This document shows, piece after piece, positions 22,566 through 30,236 of a DNA stretch of 30,727 nucleotides. A model generated the notes under the pieces. It worked only from the letters and a program-made list of their open reading frames with translations, was not told the origin of the DNA and ran no database searches. The stretch covers positions 1 through 30,727 of the forward strand of contig NZ_CP045322.1 in NCBI RefSeq assembly GCF_009363255.1, read 5' to 3'. Made by a program: the position numbers and the translations under genes. The stretch's first letter is position 1, and every line of letters begins with the position of its first letter. This DNA is from Roseivivax sp. THAF197b (lineage in GTDB: Bacteria > Pseudomonadota > Alphaproteobacteria > Rhodobacterales > Rhodobacteraceae).

Positions 22566-23075
22566 GTGCGATCTCTTTGGGGCTAAGCCCCAGCCGATGG
22601 CAGACCCGTTCGATGCGGCGTGCATCGAAATGGGAGACGGCATCGCCTCTCCCAAACCCTCTACGACCAACTTGCGCAGTTGGATGGCGTCTCGCACCGC
22701 GGCCCCCCGTGGGCATCCCGTGCCCCGTGGACGGGGCTGGATTGCCGGGGGTGCCGCGCTTGCGGGCTGCGCGGATCGTCGGACCTGTCGGTGACGATCC
22801 TTGCCGGGTTTGCCTCCGGCAAACCGCCAGTGATCTGCCCCCATATCCCGCCCCCCATGCGGCTGGGGATCTGGGGGCAGATCACTGGCAAGCCCGCGCC
22901 TCAGAGAGCCAGAGGCTCACTTCAGGTGGGCTGTCTTTTCCACTCGCTCCGCGCCGGGTCAGGGCGCGATTCATCGGGGAAAAGACGGCTGACCCAGTGG
23001 CCCATGTTGGGGCATGGTCCGGGGTCAGCAGCGGCGCACTTTGTCGTCGTTCACGTCACGGTCGAGAGTAGGGCG
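22566..23075. other. Non-coding region between oriT and relaxase
   Basis: An open frame exists, but it lacks family resemblance. The region carries a strong inverted repeat (22827-22888). It probably belongs to the extended oriT and the relaxase leader. Confidence 0.5.
22827..22888. repeat. 22-bp inverted repeat near oriT
   Basis: ccagtgatctgcccccat... at 22827-22848 pairs with 22867-22888 at 21 of 22 positions across an 18-nt GC-rich loop. Too long and too GC-rich to be chance. Confidence 0.8.
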
Positions 23076-24359
23076 ATGGCCAGCTACCACCTCTCCGTGA
23101 AGACGATCAAACGCAGCGCCGGGCGCTCGGCCACGGCGGCGGCGGCCTATCGTGTCGGGGAGCGCATCGAGTGCCAGCGTGAAGGACGCGTCCACGATTA
23201 CACCCGCAAGCAGGGCATCGAGGAGATCTTCATTCTGACCCCGAAGGACGCTCCGGACTGGGCCACGGACCGGTCCCGCCTCTGGAACGAGGTTGAGGCC
23301 AGCGAGACCCGCCGCAACTCCGTCACCGCCCGCGAATGGGAGCTGGCCCTACCGTCCGAGATCACCGCCGAGGACCGCTCGCAGATCACCCGCGACTTTG
23401 CCCAGGAGTTGGTCAGCCGCTACGGCGTTGCCGTCGATGTGGCGATCCACGCACCGCACCGGGAAGGCGATCAGCGCAACCACCATGCCCATGTGCTGAC
23501 GTCCACGCGCAAGCTGGAAGCGGACGGCTTCACGGCCAAGACCCGCGTGCTCGACTCCGCGAAGACCGGCGGCGTCGAGATAGAACAGATGCGCGGCCTA
23601 TGGGCTGAGTTGCAAAACCGAGCGCTGGAGCGGGCAGGGGAGGTGGAACGCGTCGATCACCGGTCGCTCGAAGCGCAGCGCGAGGCGGCGCTGGAGCGGG
23701 GTGACGAGCTGACGGCGGAGGAGCTGGACCGTGACCCCGAGCTAAAGCTGGGGCCAGCAGCGAATTCCATGGAGCGGCGCGCGAAGGTGATGGCCGAGCG
23801 CCAGGGCCGGGAATACAAACCCGTCACTGAACGCGGGGCCGTGGTCCACGCTGCCCGCCAGGCCCGCGCCGCGTTCCGCGAAATGCGCGAGCGTCTGGAC
23901 ATTGCGCGGGAGACTTATGGGGCCGAGCGCGAGGCGGGGCAGGGACGTGTGTCCGCAGGTCTGGCTGCGCTACGGGCCGCAACCGCGAAAGACCGCGACC
24001 GAAACCCGGAGGATTTCCGGGAGCGGCTGGCGCGCGTTGTGGACAGGTCACGGGACCAGGACGACACGCCCAAGCCTGAAGGCCGCAATTATGCGCGGGA
24101 GCGACTGAAAGAGATCATGGAGAAAGACGCCGGGCGCGATGGCCAGTCGGCGGTTCACAAGCTCGACGGTCACAGCGAGTTTGATCTGGGCGAGGACACA
24201 GGACGTGAGGCGCGTAAGCCGTCCGTCAAAGAGCGCTTGAAAGACGTTCTGAACAAGCCGCGTGAAAAGCTGGAGGTCGAGGACGAACGCGACCAGGAGA
24301 AGGAACAGGAAGTCGAGAAAGATCGGGATATCGACCGTGATCCGGGCCTCAGTCACTGA
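23076..24359 (+). CDS. mobA: MobQ-family relaxase (MobA/TraA N-terminal type)
   Basis: 427 residues from the ATG at 23076 (MASYHLSVKTIKRSAGRSAT). The catalytic tyrosine is probably Tyr25 in AAAAYRVGE. Motif III, the metal-binding HAPHREGDQRNHHAHVL (about 125-141), and the downstream RVLDSAKTGG are typical. The C-terminal half is highly charged and helical (EERLDIARETYGAERE-type, and a final run rich in Asp, Glu, Lys and Arg). There is no helicase domain, so it is a short mobilization relaxase. It nicks the oriT upstream. It ends tail-to-tail with a minus-strand gene, overlapping it by 11 bases. Confidence 0.94.
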   Translation: MASYHLSVKTIKRSAGRSATAAAAYRVGERIECQREGRVHDYTRKQGIEEIFILTPKDAPDWATDRSRLWNEVEASETRRNSVTAREWELALPSEITAEDRSQITRDFAQELVSRYGVAVDVAIHAPHREGDQRNHHAHVLTSTRKLEADGFTAKTRVLDSAKTGGVEIEQMRGLWAELQNRALERAGEVERVDHRSLEAQREAALERGDELTAEELDRDPELKLGPAANSMERRAKVMAERQGREYKPVTERGAVVHAARQARAAFREMRERLDIARETYGAEREAGQGRVSAGLAALRAATAKDRDRNPEDFRERLARVVDRSRDQDDTPKPEGRNYARERLKEIMEKDAGRDGQSAVHKLDGHSEFDLGEDTGREARKPSVKERLKDVLNKPREKLEVEDERDQEKEQEVEKDRDIDRDPGLSH

Positions 24360-24687
24360 CAAGGCGATGTGAAGTCGTTTCTCCGTTCGTCATGGGAATG
24401 CTCGCTTGAGAGAAGCCGACACCGACCAGAAACGAAATCACGCCGGTGGCCGTCTTGAATTCACGGACCTTGATCGCATTCTGTGTCACTCGCGTCCTGG
24501 CAGTGACAAGGATTTTCTCGTTTCCGTCCTTGCCAACAGTCCGCATGATCCACAGACCGTACCAGCTTGGACCCTTGCGTTCAGGATCGGCTTTGCACAG
24601 CACTTCGACCGTGTGGCCCTCCTCGGCAAGCGCCCGAAGGCCTTGTTCGGTGGTCACGTTTAGTTCGATTTCAGCCGTCTGGTTCAT
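24349..24687 (-). CDS. Hypothetical protein downstream of relaxase
   Basis: 112 residues from the ATG at 24687 (MNQTAEIELNVTTEQGLRAL). The N-terminal part has alternating strand/helix character (AEIELNVTTEQGLRALAEEG; TVEVLCKADPERKG) and a basic middle (ILVTARTRVTQNAIKVREFK). A glycine-rich hydrophobic stretch follows (TATGVISFLVGVGFSQASIP) that is too short to call a membrane helix firmly. No family is recognised. An in-frame extension to 24747 exists but looks random. Convergent with the relaxase. Confidence 0.6.
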   Translation of the reverse strand: MNQTAEIELNVTTEQGLRALAEEGHTVEVLCKADPERKGPSWYGLWIMRTVGKDGNEKILVTARTRVTQNAIKVREFKTATGVISFLVGVGFSQASIPMTNGETTSHRLVSD

Positions 24688-25176
24688 AGCGCATATCAAC
24701 AGAAACAATGATGATATTCTTCTGCCCGAATCTAACCAAGGCATCAATCGTATATTATCGGGCAGGGAATGGCTCGATAGAGTTCAGTGATCCCGGCAAT
24801 GTGCCGGTCTCGCTTTGAGCGATAGACAAGGCAGGGGATCGACGGGCTGACGCCCGCTCACCCCCACCCTGACAGTTTCCAAATCCTGTTGATCCGCCTG
24901 CCATCCTGGCAGGTCCGAGAAAACCGGCAAGCGCCGCCTTTGGCGTCGGTTCCGGTCGAGAATTCCGGTTCCTCCAACGCGCAGGCGCGCGGTTCCCTCC
25001 CAAATTCACGCCCTCCACCCGGTTGTCACGGCCCCGCCAGGCCGCAGGACGGGCTTTGCCCTTACCTGCTCTGCCCTTCGGACTGCATGGGCATTCCAAA
25101 GATCAGAACAGGAAGGCCCGCCCACGGCGGAAAGGGGGAAGAGACCCGGCCCGCGTAACGCGAAGGAGGGTCACAA
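24688..25176. other. Leader region of ardC
   Basis: No supported gene. It is GC-rich with several short hairpins (gcgccgcctttggcgtc around 24931, cgcgcaggcgcgcg around 24978). It ends with the strong ribosome site GGAGG before ardC. Such structured leaders could direct expression from single-stranded DNA, but nothing proves it. Confidence 0.45.
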
Positions 25177-25782
25177 ATGACCGCAGAGAAGTTTGACGTT
25201 TATTCCCATGTCACCAACCAGATTATCGCGCAGATCGAGGCGGGAACGCCGCCCTGGCGCAAGCCGTGGACCGGTGGCGGGGTGTCTGTCAGCTTGCCGG
25301 AACGGTTCAACGGCGAGGCTTATCGGGGCATCAACATCCTGATGCTTTGGGCAACCGCGATGGCCAAGGATTACAGCTCAGCCCGCTGGATGACGTTCAA
25401 TCAGGCCAAGCAGCTTGGGGGCCATGTCCGCAAGGGTGAGAAATCCGCAACCGTGGTAAAATACGGCACCGTCGAGCGCGAGGACGAGAACGGCGAAGAA
25501 CGCCAGATCTCCTATGCCAAGGCCTACCGCGTGTTCAATGCCGACCAGATCGAGGGCTTGCCCGCTGAATTCTACATTCTACTCGATCCGCCCCGTGATC
25601 TTGACACCGTGGCCGACACCGAGCTGGAGGCGTTCTTTGCCGCGACCGGCGCGCAGATCGACACGACAGAGGAGCCGCGCGCGTACTACAATATCAAGAC
25701 CGACCGCATCCACATGCCACCGATTGGCACGTTCCATCGAGCGGCAGGATATTACGGCACCTTGGCGCATGAGCTGACCCAT
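25177..25782 (+). pseudogene. ardC: ArdC antirestriction protein, N-terminal fragment
   Basis: 202 residues from the ATG at 25177, with GGAGG 8-9 nt upstream. The ssDNA-binding ArdC N-terminal domain is clear: FDVYSHVTNQIIAQIEAGTP, PWRKPW, RFNGEAYRGINILMLW, SARWMTFNQAKQLGGHVRKG, and KAYRVFNADQIEGLP. The metalloprotease part begins with YGTLAHELTH (HELTH at 198-202), where the RIT element's left arm begins on the codon of the second His. The frame then runs through the arm to a TAA at 25861-25863 (NAEVRIMPRRSS...). The C-terminal 93 residues are at 652-933. A truncated protein lacking later metal ligands is unlikely to protect DNA by proteolysis, but the N-domain could still bind ssDNA. Confidence 0.9.
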
Positions 25783-25864
25783 AATGCCGAGGTTCGGATT
25801 ATGCCGCGCCGATCCTCACTGACAGCTGCACAGTGGGAAGATCAGCGCGGTGTGTCGGCATAAT
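25780..25864. repeat. RIT element left terminal inverted arm (85 bp)
   Basis: Starts cataatgccgaggttcgg and continues identically for 32 bp to the right arm's outer end. The inner 12 bp (tgtcggcataat, 25853-25864) are also identical. Its first three bases are shared with the ardC His codon. Confidence 0.9.
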
Positions 25865-26863
25865 TCAGAGCGCTTCCAAGAACGATAAGAGCTCGTCACC
25901 CGGCCGGTATCGTCCAGTCTTCTGATCAACCGGCTTTGTCAGAGCCATCGCCCGTTCCTTTAGTTCGATATCGGCATGGATGTAGACCTGTGTCGTCTCA
26001 ATCGACTCATGGCCCAACCAAAGCGCGATGATTGTTCGATCCACGCCGCTCTGCAGAAGCTGCATCGCGGCCGTGTGGCGAAGAACATGGGGCGTAACGC
26101 GCTTCAATCTGAACGTCGCATTTTCAGAGGCAGCGGTGGCCGCATGCTTCCGAACGATCCTTTCGACTGCATCGCGGCTTAAAGGCTTACCGCGGATCGT
26201 CGCGAACAGTGGATCGTTTGGCTCGGCGCCAATTTGAGCAAGCCACGCCCGCAACGCTTCCCGACTATCTGCACGGAGAGGGGTCGCGCGTTCTTTTCTG
26301 CCTTTGCCCATGCATCTGAGATGCGCTCCGGTTCCGAGCTCGACATCGCCGATGCGCAAGCTGATCAGTTCCGATACGCGCAGGCCAGTTTGCAGCAGTG
26401 TAAGCAGCAGAACCCAATCGCGCCACCCGAACCACGTCGACTGGTCAGGCGCCTTCAGCAACAATTCCATTTCGCCTCGGTTCAGGAAGTCCACGACACG
26501 TTTTTCGTGCCGCTTGGATGGCATAGCCAGCACCTTCTGGCAGTGATGCAGCAAATGGGGTTCACTGCCCGCGACGTATTTGAAGAACGAGCGAATGGCC
26601 GCAAGCCGTGTGTTCCTGCTTCGGGCGCTGTTGCCGCGTTCATCCTCACAGAACGTTAAGAACCGACCGACAATATCAGCATCGATATGAGCCACATGCA
26701 GGTCAGTCGGCGGTAGTTTGGTCTCTGCTGCCGCGTATTTCAACAAGAGCCTGAAGGTGTCGCGATAGCTGGCAATCGTGTTCGGACTCGCCTGCATCTG
26801 GGTCAACAGCCGCTCCGTGAAGAACCGCTGCACGTAGGCAGCAAAGGGATAGGTCGCGATCAT
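25865..26863 (-). CDS. RIT tyrosine recombinase 3
   Basis: 332 residues. An N-terminal SAM-like core-binding domain (SPNTIASYRDTFRLLLKYAA) leads to the catalytic domain: Arg162 in LQTGLRVSELISL, a probable Lys in HLRCMGKGRKERATPL, His259/Arg262 in TPHVLRHTAAMQLL, His285 in LWLGHESIETTQVYIH, and the nucleophile Tyr294. The full set is present. It is the last of three co-transcribed recombinases. Its ATG overlaps the TGA of recombinase 2 (ATGA), and its stop begins just inside the left arm. The three proteins probably act together on the arms. Confidence 0.93.
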   Translation of the reverse strand: MIATYPFAAYVQRFFTERLLTQMQASPNTIASYRDTFRLLLKYAAAETKLPPTDLHVAHIDADIVGRFLTFCEDERGNSARSRNTRLAAIRSFFKYVAGSEPHLLHHCQKVLAMPSKRHEKRVVDFLNRGEMELLLKAPDQSTWFGWRDWVLLLTLLQTGLRVSELISLRIGDVELGTGAHLRCMGKGRKERATPLRADSREALRAWLAQIGAEPNDPLFATIRGKPLSRDAVERIVRKHAATAASENATFRLKRVTPHVLRHTAAMQLLQSGVDRTIIALWLGHESIETTQVYIHADIELKERAMALTKPVDQKTGRYRPGDELLSFLEAL

Positions 26864-27804
26864 GACGTGCCCTCCAGAACGCGCTGCTCGGCGTGTGCCG
26901 CGGCAAGCTGCATCAGTTCGGGCACCGCCTCGATGTACCAGAATGTGTGCTTTGGCTCAGAATGGCCGAGGTAAGTGCTGAGCTTGTACATTTCGGCTTC
27001 GATGTCCCGGCCATCCCGGAACCAGTCCAAAATGGTGTGAACGGCAAATGTGTGCCGCAAGTCATGGATACGTGGCCCGTGGCCATGTCTGTTGAAGGCT
27101 TGCGGTGACCGAAGCCCGATGTTCTTGCTGACCTGCGCGAAGTTGTAACGTGCCCCACAATCTCCTGCTGGTTCACCATCTTCCTTGATAAAGAACATGC
27201 TCGATTCTTGCGTTACCAAACGATCTCGCAATTTTGCGTAGCCAGCCAGCCGATTGGCCGTGTCATTGTTGATGGGAAGTTGCCGGTCTTTGCCATTTTT
27301 TGTGTTTCTGAGTGTGAGTAGGGTTTGGACCAGATCGACGTCATGTCGTTCCAGGGATAAAGCTTCGTTCACGCGCATGCCCGTCACCGCGATCAAACCG
27401 AACAGGGTCTGCCAAAGAGCGCCGCGGAGACCATAAGGTGACGGTAGCTGACCAGCTTCTGCAACGATTTCTGCAATCTGGATCGGTGCGTAAATGTATG
27501 GCACCCGCCTTCGATATCGCCCGGTGACAAGCTGACTGGATGGAACCTCGGTCTGGTCATCGTGCTCTGCAAGCCAGAAGGCAAACCTGCGCACCATACC
27601 AAGGCGATGAGCCCATGTGTTGTTATCCGCACTGCCGTAGTTCGCCTTCCAATCGAGGAACAAGGGCGTCGAGATGCATTGGAACCCGTTCTCATCGCCA
27701 AACCTCGTGAACTTGCGCAACACGCGCTCGTCAAATGAGAGATCAAACCCCATCGAACGTCGAAGGGCGAGGTATTCGTCAAGTCGTTGAGTAAGCGTCT
27801 TCAT
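26860..27804 (-). CDS. RIT tyrosine recombinase 2
   Basis: 314 residues from the ATG at 27804, which overlaps the stop of recombinase 1 as ATGA and has GGGAGA 6 nt upstream. Catalytic residues: Arg144 in AVTGMRVNEALSL, His247/Arg250 in RIHDLRHTFAVHTI, His281 in YLGHSEPKHTFWYIE, and Tyr290. A helical insert (WFRDGRDIEAEMYKLSTYLG) precedes the last motif, as in the middle member of RIT trios. It ends with an ATGA overlap into recombinase 3. Confidence 0.93.
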   Translation of the reverse strand: MKTLTQRLDEYLALRRSMGFDLSFDERVLRKFTRFGDENGFQCISTPLFLDWKANYGSADNNTWAHRLGMVRRFAFWLAEHDDQTEVPSSQLVTGRYRRRVPYIYAPIQIAEIVAEAGQLPSPYGLRGALWQTLFGLIAVTGMRVNEALSLERHDVDLVQTLLTLRNTKNGKDRQLPINNDTANRLAGYAKLRDRLVTQESSMFFIKEDGEPAGDCGARYNFAQVSKNIGLRSPQAFNRHGHGPRIHDLRHTFAVHTILDWFRDGRDIEAEMYKLSTYLGHSEPKHTFWYIEAVPELMQLAAAHAEQRVLEGTS

Positions 27805-29042
27805 TGTGCGTCTCCCGAGACGGGCCAAGGCCGCGAGATGGAGCGCAAGGCATCCACATCATGTTGCGCGTAAATCGTCGTTGTCAGCGGGGAACGGTGA
27901 CGCAAAACGTCGCCGATCTCGGCCAGTGATGCTCCCTTTCGCAGCATATCAGTCGCGAGGCTGTGCCTGAGAATGTGGCTACCGACGTAGGCTTGTGGTG
28001 GACTGATACCAGTTGCGTCATAGGCGTCGCGCAATATCCAGCGCAGGATTTGGGCATCCTTGAACCGCTTGAACGGCGGTTTCACCGATACGAATAGGGC
28101 ACGGTCCGGGCCGCGACGTTCATTCTTGATGTAATCGACAATCGCCTCGCCTACTTCTGCCGACATGGGCATCCGATCATGCAACTGCCGTTTCCCACGG
28201 ATAAGGATTTCACCGGCGCGCCAGTCGGTGTCGTCCAGTTCAATGGCCGTAACTTCCGGTGCCCGAAGGCCCAGACGCGCAATTAGCATCAGCATCGCAT
28301 AGTTGCGCCGACCGGTTTTCTTGTGGTCGCGCACGACCTCTATGAGGCGGTTTACCTCCTCTGGCTCAAGGTATCTCGGAACACCTGTCGGTTTTGGTTG
28401 TTTTGCCTTCGGCACAGCACTGCTTAGATTGCGTTCCGTTTTGCCGCTCCAGAACAAGAACTGGAAGAGATTGCGCAGATGCGACGGGCCGGTTTTGTCA
28501 CGCGGCGCGTTTTGCGCCTCCCGCAAGCGAAGAATGAAGCCCGAGATATCGTCGGGCATGATGCTGTTCAAATCGCCCAGATCGGGACCAAACTTCGCAG
28601 TCAGGAACCGGTCGTAGAACCGCAGACAGTGGTAGATGGTGTCCGTGGACAGGCCTCGTTGATCGCGGAGGTAGGTTTCGTATTCGCGTTTCAGTACTGC
28701 CCTTGGCGACATGTCGAGCGGTGGAACTGGACGCACAGGGGCAGATGCGTTCTCGATCAAATAGTCCCTGAACCGGTTCAGACGGTACAGGCAGTGCTTC
28801 TTGTCCTTCGCCGACGCAGCCTCGACGATCGGGGCTGCAAGATTGTCCATGATTTCATCTGTAAGGTCAGCAGGACTGAGCTTGACCGACAATAGGGCTT
28901 CCCAAAGAGCTAAAGCATTCGACTTGTACTTGACGACTGAGCCCTTGCTATATCCCTCGTCTTGGATGCATTCGCCGAAGAGCTCGGCATGGTTGATCAG
29001 GCTTGGCAGAGGTTGGACTCTGCGAGATGGTTGAGATTTCAT
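27801..29042 (-). CDS. RIT tyrosine recombinase 1
   Basis: 413 residues from the ATG at 29042 (MKSQPSRRVQPLPSLINHAE). An ATG two codons upstream is possible, but AAGGGA is spaced correctly only for 29042. It has a longer N-terminus than the other two, with a core-binding domain around YETYLRDQRGLSTDTIYHCL. Catalytic motifs: Arg in ARLGLRAPEVTAIEL, Lys in ILIRGKRQLHDRMPM, HILRHSLATDML, then LRHRSPLTTTIYAQHD with the Tyr nucleophile. It is first of the trio; its start lies within a 40-bp palindrome that may control the operon. Confidence 0.93.
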   Translation of the reverse strand: MKSQPSRRVQPLPSLINHAELFGECIQDEGYSKGSVVKYKSNALALWEALLSVKLSPADLTDEIMDNLAAPIVEAASAKDKKHCLYRLNRFRDYLIENASAPVRPVPPLDMSPRAVLKREYETYLRDQRGLSTDTIYHCLRFYDRFLTAKFGPDLGDLNSIMPDDISGFILRLREAQNAPRDKTGPSHLRNLFQFLFWSGKTERNLSSAVPKAKQPKPTGVPRYLEPEEVNRLIEVVRDHKKTGRRNYAMLMLIARLGLRAPEVTAIELDDTDWRAGEILIRGKRQLHDRMPMSAEVGEAIVDYIKNERRGPDRALFVSVKPPFKRFKDAQILRWILRDAYDATGISPPQAYVGSHILRHSLATDMLRKGASLAEIGDVLRHRSPLTTTIYAQHDVDALRSISRPWPVSGDAQ

Positions 29043-29079
29043 AAGCATTCCCTTCAATTGGTTGAAGGTTGTGCTTATG
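29040..29079. promoter_or_regulatory. 40-bp imperfect palindrome over the start of recombinase 1
   Basis: cataagcattcccttcaa (29040-29057) and ttgaaggttgtgcttatg (29062-29079) pair at 15 of 18 positions around ttgg. One arm contains the ribosome site and ATG of recombinase 1. A repressor site, or an mRNA hairpin hiding the start, would both fit. Confidence 0.6.
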
Positions 29080-29203
29080 GCAGATCAACAAAGCAGACGC
29101 TCATAGGCCCATGCCTAAACTACAGGATGCGGGACGAAGCAGTCATTACCAAAGTTATGCAACTTCCGCGTGGCTTGCCATCTGCTTGGACTGTCGCCGA
29201 CGG

Positions 29204-30133
29204 CTAATCATCTTCCGCTACGGATTGTGCACCGCCCGAAGCTCTCGGCATTGTTTCTGTAAGGATGGACTCCAACAGGTCGATGAATGCGCGCAAGCGA
29301 GCGGAGACGTGGCGACGTGAAGGATAGACGATGAAAATACCGGACGCCGGACCCTGCCATCTGTGCATGATTTGAACCAGCGCCCCTTGGTTCAGAGCGT
29401 CTGCGGCCACAAGAGCCGGGATCAACGCGATGCCACCGCCGGCAATGGCCGCCTCGCGGACGGCGTGTAGCGAACCCAGGGTGATTGTACTTCGCGGTTT
29501 CAGATCAGCCCGCCGGTCACCATTTTCCAGTAACCACGGAACCGGAGCACCGCGCGGCGCGAACGAGATCGTCCGCCAATCCAAAAGGCTTTCCGGCTCA
29601 TCCGGCAAAGTCCGTTCCGCAATAACATTCGGACTGGCGACCAGGATCGTGTGCGACCATGCCAGAGGTCGGGCGATACAGTCGGAATCCGGCAAGGGTC
29701 CGATACGGACAGCACAATCGAACCCGTCGTCGATCAGATCGGAACGCTGGTCAGTGAAGACAACATCGATTTCCGTCTCGGGCCAGCGTGCGGTGTAAGA
29801 AGCCGCAAGCCCGCCCAGCAATTCCTGTCCCAACATCATCGGGACGGAGACACGCAGCCGGCCGCGTGGCTCCAAGCTGCGATCCCGCATCAACCTCTCA
29901 AGCTCATCCGCTTCGGCGGTTAGTTGGAGCGCGCGTGGCAGAAGCAATTCGCCATCCGGCGTCAGGCGCAACTTTCGCGTGCTGCGTTCGAGCAAGCGAA
30001 GATCAAATGATGCCTCAAGCATCTGGACGCGTTTCGATAGCGTCGACCTCGGTACACCCGTCTCTTCCGACGCAGCGGCAAACGACCCCGCGCGGACAAC
30101 TGCGACGAAATCTTTAAGCTCTTCGATATTCAT
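29204..30133 (-). CDS. LysR-family transcriptional regulator
   Basis: 309 residues. N-terminal winged helix: MNIEELKDFVAVVRAGSFAA, ASEETGVPRSTLSKRVQML, ERSTRKLRLTPDGELLL (residues 1-60). The effector domain (about 90-290) has GRLRVSVPMMLGQELLGGL, FDCAVRIGPLPDSDCIARPL, and a typical C-terminal LRAFIDLL. It is transcribed away from the FMN reductase gene, with about 100 bp between starts. This is the standard layout in which the LysR protein controls the divergent operon and itself. It is cargo of the RIT element. The inducer is unknown; quinones or other electrophiles would be a reasonable guess. Confidence 0.93.
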   Translation of the reverse strand: MNIEELKDFVAVVRAGSFAAASEETGVPRSTLSKRVQMLEASFDLRLLERSTRKLRLTPDGELLLPRALQLTAEADELERLMRDRSLEPRGRLRVSVPMMLGQELLGGLAASYTARWPETEIDVVFTDQRSDLIDDGFDCAVRIGPLPDSDCIARPLAWSHTILVASPNVIAERTLPDEPESLLDWRTISFAPRGAPVPWLLENGDRRADLKPRSTITLGSLHAVREAAIAGGGIALIPALVAADALNQGALVQIMHRWQGPASGIFIVYPSRRHVSARLRAFIDLLESILTETMPRASGGAQSVAEDD

Positions 30134-30139
30134 ACCCTA

Positions 30140-30189
30140 TAATCCAATATTTTGGATGAAGATGTCAAATTTCCCATACTAATCCAATA
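30140..30189. promoter_or_regulatory. Probable LysR operator between divergent genes
   Basis: atccaa-tatt-ttggat (30142-30157) is a perfect inverted repeat with the T-N11-A spacing of LysR sites. The half-site taatccaata at 30140-30149 recurs at 30180-30189, exactly 40 bp (about four turns) away. This fits a two-site tetramer footprint. Confidence 0.7.
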
Positions 30190-30236
30190 AAGCGAACAGA
30201 GATAGATATACGGTATTGTTTTTATCGGAGGCTCCA

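Noticed and set aside
22620..23075. N-terminal extension of the relaxase by 152 codons
   Set aside because: Relaxases of this family begin at MASYHLSVK. The extension is random in composition and covers the inverted repeat.
24688..25176. Single-stranded promoter of a leading region before ardC
   Set aside because: The oriT orientation places ardC among the last genes to enter a recipient, so an early-expression leader is not supported.
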